The notes under the pieces are model-generated. The model ran no database searches. It saw only the letters and a list, made by a program, of their open reading frames with translations, and was not told the origin of the DNA. Of a stretch of 64,000 nt of DNA, positions 48,701 through 59,157 are shown in pieces (the stretch's first letter is position 1; every line of letters begins with the position of its first letter). The translations under genes were made by a program, and so were the position numbers. Source of the DNA: Branchiostoma belcheri (Eukaryota; Chordata; Leptocardii; Amphioxiformes; Branchiostomatidae); contig NW_017804054.1 in assembly GCF_001625305.1 (NCBI RefSeq), forward strand, positions 1,532,393-1,596,392, given 5' to 3'.

Positions 48701-51700
48701 TTTTGAAGATTTGAAATTTTCAGGCTAACCTTCTGGCCACGGTAGTGGTCTACAATTCATTTAAGAATAAACTAGCAATAGCACCAGACTTTAAAAGAAG
48801 TTGCAGATAAAACATAAAAATGTTGTGTGTGCTTTTGACATTTGCAATGCAATTAAGGACACCAGCTAAACACTACCTTCTACACTGTAAACTTTATACC
48901 AGTCAAAGAAGTATCTCTTTCCAACATAGTAGAGCTACAGCAACTCAATGACAGTACTGTGTTATTTAGTGCTACGAGGGTCCACATCGCTTTCACATTT
49001 ACAAAACTGTAATGTCTTCGATGTAGTTCAAACCTTTATTTACTGTACAGGTAGATTCTTATTGATAGATCACCAACTTGTCTTGTTTACACTAATTTTT
49101 CTTTTACCCATAGAAAAGAGGTAGAGGGTGTCATATAAGCAACTGTGCTTCTTGCCTAATACTCAATAGATATATGTAAATAAATAAATGACAAACCAAC
49201 ACCTACGTCCGATCATCAATGTCTCCTTGAAAGTTATTCTCCAAGAAGAAACACCGTCCGATAGGGGCCTCTTTCCTGGAGTTTCCAGATCCTTCAACTT
49301 TCTTGTACTGATGACCACAGATCTGAAGATGGAAGGCACACAAAGTTTCTTGAGATATCAGCGGTGAAGGTGATTTGTCATTTGTTGGTAATTTTCTCTC
49401 CAATACTTTTGAATGAAAGACGTTATTGTATCTTTATGCTCTTACAAGCTAAGTACATGTAGGTCATGAATAAACAGGAAAAATAATACAGCAATATCTT
49501 ATCAAAATTATACATACTAATGTTATCTACTATTTACAGGTAAACTTCTTCTCTCTAGCTTCTTGAGGCAGTTGTAGATGCACGAACATGTGGAGTTAAT
49601 GATACATGATTCGTCAAGTTTCATAAGGAATGCGAATTTTTCTTGTTCATCCGAAAAGTCTAAAGCTGAGGAACTTATCGTTTATACAAATATAAGAGGA
49701 ATCCCTCTCATATGGTGTACAATGAACTATAGAATGGCATTCAATTCTATCTAAGATTGGCAAATCCTTATTTGATTATAGCGCAGCGAAAAGAACAGAT
49801 TGTAGGCGTTCTGGCTTGATACGATGACTAGTACCGAATGCAGCAATATTCGAATTCGTCGATCGTGCGATGAAATATCCCAAGTATGCAAATGACAACT
49901 TTGTGCAATGAAATATCTCAAGTATGCAAATGACGACTTCTTACCGCTACTTTTCCCGGTTCTCCACTCAGAACATCAGCTGCAATGGCTCCACCCATGA
50001 ACTGATTGGTTTTATTCTCCGAGGCGAGATCAGGACCTTTAGTTGAAAAAAAAGATTCAGATCACATATCACTCTTTTCCGTACATATGTACAGCTCAAA
50101 TCTAGTGTAAATGTACAATGACAATGAGAATGAACTTACATATGCACATTGCGCCCCGTATGGGCCAAATGCACTAAGTTAGATAACTGAGGTACAAGGA
50201 ACAGAAAAGGTAGAAGGAACGATTGTTACATTTACGTTGCTGTGCTACATATATATCGACAGGATCTCTTCTCTCTTTTTGAAACATGTATGAACAAATT
50301 TACATACTTTTTCATTTACATCGTAGTTCTTGGATGTCATAATTTGTTTGAATTGTTTCCGGTAATATCTCGGTAAGGGTGTGTATTTCTGTTCTAATTG
50401 TAAGGAACTAATAAAAGGATGTCCGTATATCTGTGTGTATATAGCGAGCATTCTAAAGCAAAGTGTACTTCATCTTCTACATAGTTATTGTTACAGAGAG
50501 TACAAATTCTGAACATAACCTTGCATATTTGAGAGAGGGAGAGAAAGAGATCTCGAAAGAGGGCTAGAGAGAGAGGGAGAGAGAATAAGACATCAATCCA
50601 ACAAGCATGAATTCATCAATTTCCTTCGTATGTAATATTACCATTTAATTTTGTTGTATTTACTTACTGTTATTTTCACATGTTCTCTATTTACCCTTTT
50701 GTTATAATTATTATTATCATTATGCTTTAAATCGAAATGGGCCGGGGGAGGACTAGAATAAGCCCTAACGCTCTTTCTCCTCCAGCACATCTATTTTGTT
50801 TAGGGTAATTATTCTATATTCTGTTTCGTTCGATTAGTATATTTACTTACTGTATTGTTTTTGTTTTATGTATGTGCAAATAAACAAAACAAAACAAGCA
50901 ATGAGAATATGTGGACTCACTATCGGTGTCAAACCTCAGCTCTTCGCAGTCGTCCTTCCGCGTGCTGACAGGACACCTGTACACGGTCCCTGGTTGGTCC
51001 ACGCCCGGTAGGTACATACTATTCGCCTTCGGTGCACCAACGAGTAATCTAGACATAAGAAACTTTATAAGCATTGGCAGACTCAAAAAAATCTAAATCA
51101 TATCACTAATTTGCAATGCAATATTAAATTTCTCGGAGGATTAAAGACTTTAGAAATAAACATTCAATATGGCATATTAGGTCATTTACAATATACACTT
51201 TTGAAATTACAGAATTCTAGAAACCAAATTACAGATATACATACGTTTTAAGGGTACAGGTTGAATCATGATAGAGATTTTTTATAGAGCAGTGTTTATT
51301 GGTAGAAGAAACATATAGTTGAAGTCTCTCTGTTCGACATTTTGGCATTGTGAGATGGTTATGGTTTCTAAGTGTCCTTTCAGTTACGTATTTCCTGTCC
51401 TTTGTGACATGTAGTGCAGGGGTGGTCGCTTGCCCGCATCTGGGTTAATTTCTAAATACTACGTTTGTGTGGTCTAACGTCTCTAGATGAGCGACGCAGA
51501 GCTCACTGTGTTAAGTTTGCCAAATCGTTAGTTAAAGGCTGACTTTGTCTCTTGGCTACCCTCACGCCGGGTTGAGTTGCATGGCAGAAACCTCAGAAAT
51601 TCGCATGATATAAGCGAGTTTAGATGCAGAACGTTTCTTGAACACTACTCTGCCGTATTGTGTTGTTATTGAACGCTGACCTACAACAATGACCTACTTC

Positions 51701-52008
51701 ATATCACCTTTACGTATACACGTACAACCCATGCAGATTACAACTTCAAATTTTTTTCTGTTAATGAACGCTGAAGTAACTGTTTTATGATATTGCGTAA
51801 TTATATTTTTGAACGTATTGTAAATTTTAATGTTAACTTGACATGTAACGAAGAGGTTTTTATCAAAAGTAACGAACTTTTATCAAAGGTTCTGAACTAT
51901 TTTATACTTATAGCTGTACTATAAGCACATCCTGTGTTTTAAAGCCTTTTCAATTCAGCCAATTCAGCCAATGGAAGGCTTTTGTATGTACGTACATGGT
52001 ACAAATAA

Positions 52009-52047
<39 letters not shown>

Positions 52048-55000
52048 CTCTCTCTCTCTCTCTCTCTGGGTCCATTTTTTGGAGGGGGAGGGGTATTTTC
52101 TGATCAAACGTAGCCCGCACGCGATAGAAACTCAGACCGCCAACCCTAGTTTGCTATTCCTGGAGCATTCTAGGGTTGGCGGCCGGAGCTTCTAATGCGT
52201 ACGATCTACATTTGATCAGAAAATAAACCTCTCCCCCTTACAAAAATGAGCGATCCCGGAACGCCTGAAAAGGAGGCTAACGCAGTGGGTTCACTTGATC
52301 GTATTGTTACCGCTTCGCTGTTTGACCCTTTTGGAAAGGTCGACCCAAATCACCCTGTTGGACTGGTTTTCCAGAAGCAACATGGATTCTTTATACATGC
52401 TACCCCCCAAGCGAGAATACACTACACACAAATCCCAAAACATCTGGACATAAATAAGGGCTATATTCATACATCGCGCCAATATACGCGACCATATAAG
52501 AATTGTGTATCAAGTATAGGGCTGAAAAATATCAGATGCAGTGTTTTTGTACCATTATGGGCCATATATAGTCGCCTTTTGAACCCCATGTCTTTTCATA
52601 AGTACGGCTAATACTTTATGTCTCATTGTAGAACCAGGCTGAGAAGTAACATGCAACGACAGCCAGTCCTAAAATTTTGCCAAACTAGTTAACGTTATGG
52701 CTATATCAACTGTGTGGATTATAAAATAATTGACGTTCTGAAGTTGAAAGAGATGAGTCTAACTAGTTTCTATATTTCGGAGAAATATACAAAGAATACA
52801 AACTTTTATATAGGACATGTATTTTCCTCGTTAGTACGGTTGAGAATTTCTCGTCACCAGTACATATTCAAAACAGTTGGTATGTCTTATCTAAGAACAC
52901 AGTCGATGCTTTGAATGATATGTACATGTGTCTTTTATGCATCGTACCCCGAGGTACTAAACTGCGTGTATTACATTCAAGAATTAGCACCTGTATATAT
53001 GATGTCAATGCCTCATGACTAGAAACACAGTTGAATTTGTACATCTGACTTTCATCATAAATAGACGCCTCTGTATGTAGAAAAAATTATTATTTTACGA
53101 GATAATAACGCAATAGTCCTTTCATTAATGACCAGCTGGTTCTTCAGTGTGACAAAGCTCTCTCAAAACTATTCGCCCTGGAGTGATGTCACGCCTCCCG
53201 TTTATTTACCTATCTACCCTGATTATAGCTCAATCAAATCTGGCCAAAACAAGCTGAGGTTGAAACGTTCAAATTAGATCACAGACCGGCATGTTTATAT
53301 GAGCTACATAAAGTGTACATGTATGGTGTAGTGAATCTAAAGGACGAAATATACTGAGGTAACTTTGTTGTATCTGCATCTGTGTATCCGGTATAACAGC
53401 TGAACACCAGGTACAAATATGAGAGGCATCTTATGAAGTAGAGCGCCAAACCCCTAGCTAGATGTTCCTAGATGTTGTACCGTAGTAGGCACCACGGATG
53501 CATCTATAGTGCTGACAGAGACACACACGCGCCATATTTTGGCCATGACATTCGTAGCGGCCGTTTTCTCTAGATCTTAGTGGTTACCGTGTCTCATAGC
53601 TTGGTATTGGGTGTTCTCTAGAGACACATTTCCACACATGTAGGGATTCGGCTCATTTTCATTGTTGCAAGCCTATTTTTGCAACGTTTAGTACTATTTC
53701 CTAATACTGCACTATCTAACAGTTCTAATTCTCCTAGGAAAGCGTTTTAAGTGTACTTAATGTTGCAAAAACATGCATCAACACTAGGAATGAACCAGAT
53801 CCTTATTACATCTGCTTGGAGATTATGGTTCTCTTATGTGCCTGGCGGGAAAATCCATTTTTGCACGCGATTGGCGCATTCAATATGGCCGTTTTCAATT
53901 ATCATTATGTAGGTCAGCATCTTTTATGTGCGAGCAAAATTTGGAGAACATGGGTGTCGTCTGTGACTAAACAGCATGACTAAAATTGATATCCGGTCGT
54001 CAAATATCAACCACTAATAGATAGTTTTGTTACTTGAATTTATATATACATTGTAATGGCGTTGGTTAAGCCTCGACTGTATAAGCAACAGGAAAATCAT
54101 TAGATTTCATAAGCCAAACGTATCAATTTGCACTAAAAAGGGATAGACGCATTGGTCCAAATTGTATACACACACTAATCTAAACTAATCTAATGGCATA
54201 TATGGAAGGGAAGGTTTTGGCACTGATGGTGTCACTTTTATTTCGCTACCTTTAAGTTAGTTGACATCTGCTGCAAAACATGAAAACAATCACACAAAAG
54301 ACCACAATGCCATATCGCGTAGCCTAACAAACAAAGAGAGTCGACTTTATGAATAATTTAGCTCGCTACCTAAGTTGTTTGGCATTTCCGCCCAAAGAGC
54401 GGAGACGTATTTAACATACACAGACACAACAAATGTATAGAACAACAGTCAAACGTCCGAAGTTCTTTAAAGTTAAGTTAATCCGCCCCAACATAATTAC
54501 TCCTTAGAGTGGCCACGGCACTGGTATCTTTGTCCTTGTGAGAATTGTTTAACAATAGCCAAGGTGAACAGAACATAGACATTGGGCCTAGACATAGATA
54601 ATCACAGTTCCTGTATGTTTTGTCTTGGTTTATTCCGGATGAATTCTACCGTATAAATGGAGAGAGAGAGAGACGCTCTGACTGCATAAGAAGTTTGAAA
54701 ACGTTCAACGCTGATTGTATTTGGTTGACAAATCTTGAAGATAATACACACAAACATAAGTTTCACTCGTATACATAATTTCAAAGAACTCAGCGCAGGC
54801 GAACGCATGCAAATGATGCTCAATTATGTTTGTACTTTAGCTACGGTTAAAGTATGAATTCTTATCGGAAACTTTGCATAACAGACTTTACAAAACAGAG
54901 GTTAGGATAGACCTACGACCCATACTGGCACAGAGGGCACAAGTCAGTCGAGTGAGGTGGTTTATGACACAAAGAGTAGAGGTAACTCACACATGCTCGT

Positions 55001-55157
55001 CGTCGTCCTGAATGTAGTGTTGCGCCACCGAATACCCGAACGCGGTGTCTGGCGTCATCTCCTTGATGACTGGGTCTCTGGTGTCCAGGTTGAAGGAAGA
55101 AACGGCCACCAAGAGTCCAAGAAAGAAAACAGACGGTAGCGCCTTGAGAGGCGCCAT
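30492..55157 (-). CDS. Integrin alpha subunit, laminin-binding (alpha3/6/7, PS1) type, 28 exons
   Basis: Exons (minus): 55157-54991, 51048-50921, 50036-49945, 49322-49207, 48118-48019, 46498-46432, 45945-45838, 45540-45294, 44944-44857, 44549-44432, 43931-43703, 41695-41543, 40959-40892, 40385-40240, 39680-39498, 39095-39007, 38243-38018, 37544-37468, 37128-37045, 36750-36642, 36169-36044, 35652-35584, 35102-34944, 34366-34244, 34000-33896, 33437-33309, 32836-32682, 30705-30492; 1224 residues. Integrin alpha chains pair with beta chains as matrix receptors. Seen: signal peptide then FNLDTRDPV; a seven-blade propeller without I domain; Ca loops DLNNDGYDD, DMNGDGYQD and DMDGNDYPD; FRARPVVDLKP into the thigh; GCGDDQVC genu/calf; furin site RERR|D (958-961); SGIPWWIILL membrane span; CGFFKRKKKETYEAEYYKA tail. 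These strings are closest to vertebrate alpha6/alpha7 as I remember them. The tail is about 115 residues beyond GFFKR, unusually long. Confidence 0.96.
31420..31817. mobile_element. MITE with TIR AGGCCACACCAATTTGATTTG, copy 1
   Basis: Left AGGCCACTCCAATTCAATTT and right the inverse (AAATCAAATTGGTGTGGCCT). It lies in integrin intron 27. The shared interior includes CAAAATGCTCCATATTTTGG. A second copy lies at 39981. Confidence 0.8.
32682..32836 (-). other. Integrin exon 27: GFFKR exon with stop codon inside its splice donor
   Basis: Encodes CGFFKRKKKETYEAEYYKA and ends ...LAG. The exon end reads GCA GG|GTAAAT: unspliced it reads GGG TAA, an immediate stop giving a 1154-residue form; spliced it joins exon 28 and makes the 1224-residue form. 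Confidence 0.85.
33602..33876. mobile_element. Inverted-repeat element with GGGCTCG ends, copy 1
   Basis: Begins GCAGGGCTCG and ends GAGCCCTGTA, with internal TTGGTGCACC, AAATTGGGTGCA and AAACCTACAAAAATATTTG blocks. The same layout occurs at 59408-59628. It lies in integrin intron 25. Confidence 0.7.
35705..35952. mobile_element. MITE GCACGTYGGCAGAACG family, copy 2
   Basis: TIR pair GCACGTTGGCAGAATGTACT and GCGCAGGTGCAGTACGTTCT. The interior includes CATTACGGGTTTCGC and ATTTTGCCTGTTGCA. It lies in integrin intron 21. Confidence 0.85.
38291..38506. mobile_element. Near-perfect fold-back element in integrin intron 16
   Basis: Arms 38291-38373 and 38424-38506 are almost exact inverted copies (inner part GTAAGCAGGTGAGAAACTCT / its inverse, outer part TTAGGGTATAGAATTTTCTT). 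The ~50-base loop contains GGCGTTAAATAGCGGCGAGT. The high arm identity suggests recent origin or conversion. Confidence 0.88.
39202..39364. mobile_element. Perfect hairpin element in integrin intron 15
   Basis: Arms of about 65-70 bases, from CATACATGTAGAAGCAATCG to TGGGTGCCATCCCCAGTAGT and back as the inverse, appear essentially identical around a loop of about 25 bases. Confidence 0.88.
39705..39755 (-). mobile_element. LINE 3'-end fragment
   Basis: TATCTGTATTGGTATAGCCG followed by GTATAACCGCCC is the inverse of the 3' end of the LINE relic at 63640-63705, so it is a short copy of the same family. Confidence 0.55.
39981..40213. mobile_element. MITE AGGCCACACC family, copy 2
   Basis: Left AAGGCCACACCAATTTGATT, right TTAAATTGGTGTGGCCTAAA. 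Shared interior TTTGGGCCAAAATATGAGCA. It lies in integrin intron 14, only 26 bases from the exon 14 donor. Confidence 0.8.
40424..40697 (+). repeat. 250-bp interspersed repeat, copy 1
   Basis: Runs from AACTAGAAGGTAACATTTG through ATAATGTTTACCTTC, GGTCTGCTCTGTTAATTC, GGAGTCTAAATCC, CAACATGATGTAACTCAACA and TCTGGTTCAGGTCATTGAGC to TTCCTTCGGTAAAC. It lies in integrin intron 13. Confidence 0.85.
41160..41505. repeat. Interspersed repeat (as at 23403) carrying an insertion at about 41256-41430
   Basis: Blocks TTTGCGCCAAAACTGTAAAT ... TTTCAACATATTAGCGTTGC and TAGCGCAAGAAAACGTG ... AATATAATCGCTTTA match the copy at 23403. The extra ~170 bases between them are absent there. It lies in integrin intron 12. 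Confidence 0.7.
41754..42097 (+). repeat. 250-bp interspersed repeat, copy 2
   Basis: Same blocks as copy 1, but with an extra AT-rich stretch of about 70 bases before the terminal CCCTTCGGTAAAC. It lies in integrin intron 11. Confidence 0.8.
42673..43350 (+). mobile_element. LINE relic (RT C-terminus, CR1/L2/jockey-like) with TTGAC tail
   Basis: A frame with CTIWDGAILVQYDKLQRIQN, LILKAPYRTPSVEILSRLGW and VVWNNIQPHIRAAPSIHTFK ends at a stop at 43097-43099. Such strings mark the C-terminal part of many LINE ORF2 proteins. The 3' end is an array of TTGACTTGAC. It is antisense to the integrin, in intron 11. Confidence 0.8.
43425..43690 (+). mobile_element. tRNA-derived SINE-like element, copy 2
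   Basis: GGCGCAATGGCCTTGCATTC then GTGAGTTCGATCCCCGGCT (B box) and TACCAAAG share the head with the element at 20645. The body AAATGGTACATACTTCTTTC and CCAGTGGACTAGCCCCCTGC is present only here. It abuts integrin exon 11. Confidence 0.6.
45604..45700 (-). repeat. Degenerate tRNA-like sequence
   Basis: On the minus strand GCCCGGCTAGCTCAGTCGGT is a textbook tRNA 5' half (acceptor and D arm), and ACCCGGC/GCCGGGT can close a 7-bp acceptor stem. The anticodon and T arms are too long and do not fold, so this is a tRNA pseudogene or SINE head, not a working tRNA. It lies in integrin intron 7. Confidence 0.45.
46025..46280 (+). repeat. 250-bp interspersed repeat, copy 3
   Basis: The cleanest copy: GTAACATTTGCAAAGCATAT, GGTCTGCTCTGTCAATTC, TTGCAACATGATGTAACCCA, GTCTGGTTCAGGTCATTGAC, TTCTTCGGTAAACA. 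It lies in integrin intron 6. Confidence 0.85.
47094..47870. mobile_element. TA-flanked MITE-like element, terminal hairpin type ACCTCCA
   Basis: Starts TACCTCCATGAAATATGGGC and ends ACCTCCATTTTTCATGGAGG then TA. The interior shares long blocks with 62465-63359: ATTATGCAAAT...GTCCTCATTTGCATAAT, CCTGCAGTTCCAGAACAAGC, CCGGAAGTTCTGCTGCAGTA and a terminal CACACAGACAGACA run. It lies in integrin intron 5. Confidence 0.75.
48164..48435. mobile_element. TA-flanked MITE-like element, short copy, type ACCTTC
   Basis: Starts ATTCCTTCGCTAAATGATGT (as ATACCTTCGCCAAAGGGTGT at 62464) and ends GAAAACATAACCTTCTTGGT then GAAGGTAA. It lacks the middle of the long copies. It lies in integrin intron 4. Confidence 0.7.
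50530..50590. repeat. GA-rich simple repeat
   Basis: Purine stretch of GAGA units in integrin intron 2. Confidence 0.8.
52012..52067. repeat. (CT)n microsatellite
   Basis: Nearly pure CT run broken once by CTGATCT. Confidence 0.95.
52080..52242. mobile_element. Small nested inverted-repeat element
   Basis: Outer ends GGGGGAGGGGTATTTTCTGA and the inverse TCAGAAAATAAACCTCTCCC. An inner pair CCGCCAACCCTAG / CTAGGGTTGGCGG surrounds TTTGCTATTCCTGGAGCATT. Nested stems suggest a MITE with sub-terminal repeats. Confidence 0.75.
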
Positions 55158-56257
55158 GTTGGACGCTAGACAAGCAAAGGTGGCCCAGTGTGGGGATGTA
55201 TAAAGAATGCACTGGGTGCCCGGGGCAGTAGGGGGTGGGTGCTGGCCTATGACACCTGGTGCATAACTAATGAAGTTCCCGTAGCCGCCTTTCAGGTTTT
55301 TGCCTCGCTTCTAACATAGGCGACGCTATTACACCGATATGTGGGTCTGCATATATGCCCAGAGGGGGGGCCAGGCGACAATTAGTGCCTGAGTGACAAA
55401 CGGCAGGACCAAATCACATTGCCAGGTTACGTCATGCCCTTGACAGGCCCAACACCTGCGACAGGTAACACAAAGCGGAGAATTAAGGCCCCATTCCTAC
55501 TAGGATTGAAGCCGGATCGAGACGGATCGAAGCCGAATCAAAGTGAATCAATTCGGCTCGATCCGGACAATTTTTTCCTAGTGGGAATGGGGACCCAAGA
55601 CACTTTTGCCACGTTAGGAAGTTATACCAAAGGGTTAACTTTGTTGTTTAAGAGTTCACTTTAAAACCTAGCTAGCAATTTGATCGATGAAATCTTTACC
55701 TTAATTCGTAGGACAACAAGGTTATAAAACATTTAGCATCGTGAAACTTAAGTTAAGATTTATTCATCAATTTCTTTGTCATTTTTTTTCTACCTTCTTG
55801 CTACCAAGAACCAGAGGAAAAGTTGCCCCCGCCTTAATGCTGACAAAAGGACGCTGACTAACTCCGTTTACGCCTAGGGCAGGTTCCAAATACCTTTTGT
55901 TTAAGTTTGACACAATTATCCTATATCGCTGCATCTCAGAACAAAACCCTGCCAAACTGAACGAAAACAGTTTTAACCATTCCATGTAATCTGTGGTGTT
56001 TTAGTCGTTTTAAGGCCATTGTGTGCCGAAGTTTAACCGCGTGGATATAACGTGATTTCGTTGAGCAGAGTTGGAAGTTGAGGGGAGGAGATGCGTTGGT
56101 TGATTGGCATGAAAAGGACAGGAAACCGGACCCAGGGGCGGTGACACCTTCATTATCTGACGGGAAATATGATTACTCATGGAATGTCGGTGTCCTGGGA
56201 AAAACCTTGACGTTGCATTACGCACCTGGGCTTATGTAAATGTGTTCCGTATTGTAG
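55158..56257. other. Region upstream of the integrin gene
   Basis: The integrin promoter and 5' UTR should be just above 55157. The start ATG lies in the context CCAACATGG. No TATA box in the right orientation is obvious. The rest has no coding signal. Confidence 0.5.
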
Positions 56258-56286
56258 TAGTTGTAGTAGTAGTAGTAGAAGTAGTA

Positions 56287-56337
<51 letters not shown>

Positions 56338-56416
56338 CTAGTAGTAGTGGTGGTGGTGGTGGTAGTAGTAAATGGTTTGACAAAACACGGAACAAATCGG
56401 CCTTGCAGTAAAAACT

Positions 56417-56459
<43 letters not shown>

Positions 56460-56605
56460 CAGCAGTAGTAGTAGTAGTAGTAGTAGTAGTAGCAGCAGTA
56501 GAAGTAGTAGTAGCAGTAGTAGTAGTAGTAGTGGTGGTGGTGGTGGTAGTAGTAGTAGTAATGGTTTGACAAAACACGGAACAAATCGGCCTTGCAGTAA
56601 AAACT

Positions 56606-56657
<52 letters not shown>

Positions 56658-56788
56658 CAGCAGTAGAAGTAGTAGTAGCAGTAGTAGTAGTAGCAGCAGT
56701 AGAAGTGGTAGTGGTGGTGGTGGTGGTAGTAGTAGTAGTAAATGGTTTGACAAAACACGGAACAAATCGGCCTTGCAGTAAAAACTGA
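56258..56788. repeat. Compound (GTA)n/(GTG)n satellite with a 50-bp spacer repeated three times
   Basis: Trinucleotide AGT/GTA arrays with GCA, GAA and GTG variants alternate with three copies of a unique spacer at about 56369-56419, 56561-56609 and 56740-56788 (AATGGTTTGACAAAACACGG, then AACAAATCGGCCTTGCAGTA). This gives a higher-order period of about 180-190 bases. Long Ser, Val, Leu or Thr frames on both strands are artefacts. Confidence 0.95.
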
Positions 56789-56975
56789 ATTGCGCCGAAG
56801 TTTACAATCAACATATTAAAAAAACACGGTAGGCTATTATGTCTATATTTGTCTATAGACAAGCTCTCAAGACGACGTTGACCGTACACAGTGACGTATA
56901 TGACTACCATGCACAGTACGTATATATTTGTATGACTTCCTTATTGTCTGCTAGTAGATACATAAATGTTAACAC

Positions 56976-57212
56976 AGCACGTCGGCAGAACGCACTGCAC
57001 CTGCGCGAAACTCGTAATGTATTGTGCATAGCACTTCGTCAGAATGTCTCAATCGTATTCGCGTATATAAGGTTACGCGAAAAGATGTCGTCTGCAACGG
57101 GAGATGTCGGAAAAGATGTCGTCTGCAACGGGAAAAATTTTGATGCAACGTTGACCAAACATCCAACGAAAAATTCAGGATTTCAAGCGCAGTACGTTCT
57201 GTCGACGTGCTC
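56976..57212. mobile_element. MITE GCACGTYGGCAGAACG family, copy 3
   Basis: TIRs AGCACGTCGGCAGAACGCAC and GCGCAGTACGTTCTGTCGAC. It contains an internal tandem duplication of AAAAGATGTCGTCTGCAACG. Confidence 0.88.
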
Positions 57213-59157
57213 ATATACATGTATGTGTACACTGTCAAGACGGCGTACATGTATTTATACACGGTTACCGTACACAATACGTATATAATGGCGTTCACAA
57301 ACAGTACATATAACTTAGACATTTGAATAATGAAATAGGAAACAAACCCTTTGCTGTGATCTTTATTGTATTAAAAGCATTATCTATACTGCACATAACA
57401 ATAAAGCAACCATCTCAGTTGGATATATACATTAAGTAGCTTTTGCAACATACGACTTACAACTCAACTGTCAGTACCAATCTTTCCGTTGTTACTCAAG
57501 ATGAACAATTAACATTAAAACAATGCACAAGTTGCTGATAGCAGAACATCCTTAAGATTTTTTAAACAAATATCATATATACAACTTTTCTATTTCAACA
57601 CCTAGAGAGATGCACTAGTGTCTATTGTAGTACAGTACTGCAGGAGTTTTTTTACTCCTTATATGTATATCTACATCATGTGTACAGGCTAGATCTTCTA
57701 AGGCTATTTACAAGAGTATTGCATGGGATAAGGGATGATATTTTATATATCAAGGGGGATTCAGAACATGTATTTAGCTTCTTAACCATCTTACGTTACA
57801 AGACATTCCATCTAATACAACAGAACATTTGGTGAAACCAGAAAATGTGGCATAGTAAGTCTGCAGTGTCAAGCATCTCTGTTATACATGTAGCACATTG
57901 GCAGATTGTACTGCGCCTGTGAAAACCCCTGATTTTTCACGGTTTTCGTTGGATGTTTGGACAACGTTGCATCAGAATTTTGCCTGTTGCAATTTTTTCC
58001 GACAAAACATTTGGAAACTACAGACGGGATGTCAACCTTATATATGCGAATACGACCTTACATGTATGAGACGTTCTGTCAAAATGCTTTGCACAATACA
58101 TTACGGGTTTCACGCAGGTGCAGTACATTCTGCCGACGTGCTCTCTATTCTAGTGTCATGTACGCGTATCTCTCCATGTGTATCCTAGGGAATACATTTA
58201 CTTTACCAGTACATGCACAATTCTATTGTTGCAAGATTTCTGGTTCTTACATTTTGTTGACTTAGTCCAGAATAAATTGTAAAAAGTAGGCTGTGCTCCT
58301 GATATGTGTCACCAAAATCAACACAGAATGCCCATGTGAGAAGTGTGCCTCTATGATATCATCATTATCCCTATACAATGACACTGAAGCATTAGTAAGT
58401 GCATTCTTCATAATGCCAAATGCATTTGACATAGGTTTGGAATGGCTTTGAAGCTCCAGTGCACCAATACATGCTAACTAGATTTAAAAAATAACATACT
58501 ACAGTGTGCTCTTCTAAAGGCCTTCCACGTATATCTATACAGCTTTTGTGACACATGAATATATATACATATACATCTGTAATACACAGTTAAGTCAGAC
58601 TAATTCGGAGTAAATTTGTAGTATGAAGATTTGTAGGTTTCAAGAAACTGCGTGGATGAATTTTACATTGTCTTCATCAAACATAGCCAAATTAAGAAGT
58701 AATATTACAAAGGCAATTTTATATATACATAGTAGTGTCTAGTGCAGATGGTTTCTCTTCAAGACCCGACCATTTTCTTAACATGCAAAGAAGTTGTTTT
58801 TTAAACTTGGAGACTACAGTTGTAATTTTCAACCATCAAGTCATGAGTTACATGAAAATAATTCTTAGAATCCTTTGTTAATAAATATTCAGCTTAACCA
58901 AAACTTAAATTCACAGTACAAAAAAGTCTGGTATAACTGCTATAAAAAATAACAACAGTGAATTTTGTATATTTTATTACCACGGGAATGGGAATTTGAA
59001 CTTTCTTTTAATCCTTCAAAAGATTCCCACAAACACTACATTGTACCTAACCTTTCCTAGTACAACAACTGTTACCTCACTAAACTATTCATAAACACTT
59101 TAAATAGAATATGCTGAGTGATATGTTGGTACAGTTACTCTCCGAGTTGTCACGGTG
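57213..59157 (-). other. Presumed KLHL 3' UTR and downstream region
   Basis: No coding signal. Minus-strand AATAAA occurs at 58974-58979 (about 180 bases after the stop) and at about 57362-57367, so either a short or a long 3' UTR is possible. A MITE at 57892-58142 would lie within the long version. Confidence 0.45.
57892..58142. mobile_element. MITE GCACGTYGGCAGAACG family, copy 4
   Basis: TIRs AGCACATTGGCAGATTGTAC and GCAGGTGCAGTACATTCTGC. The interior is close to the copy at 35705 (ATTTTGCCTGTTGCA, ACATTTGGAAACTACAGA). Confidence 0.85.

Larger units (their letters stand above)
51049..54990 (-). other. Integrin intron 1
   Basis: The longest integrin intron (about 3.9 kb), between the signal-peptide exon and exon 2. 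It holds a (CT)n tract and an inverted-repeat element near 52010-52242. The 121-codon frame at 52246 has no recognisable domain. Otherwise I see only non-coding AT-rich sequence. Confidence 0.65.

Noticed and set aside
52246-52611. 121-codon plus-strand frame in integrin intron 1
   Set aside because: No recognisable domain, no splice context, low-complexity neighbours. It could be chance; conservation would be needed to revive it.
56177-56910. Overlapping open frames of about 150-200 codons on both strands (poly-Ser, Leu, Thr, Val, Tyr)
   Set aside because: They are the six translations of a stop-free GTA/GTG trinucleotide satellite and have no start context or domain.
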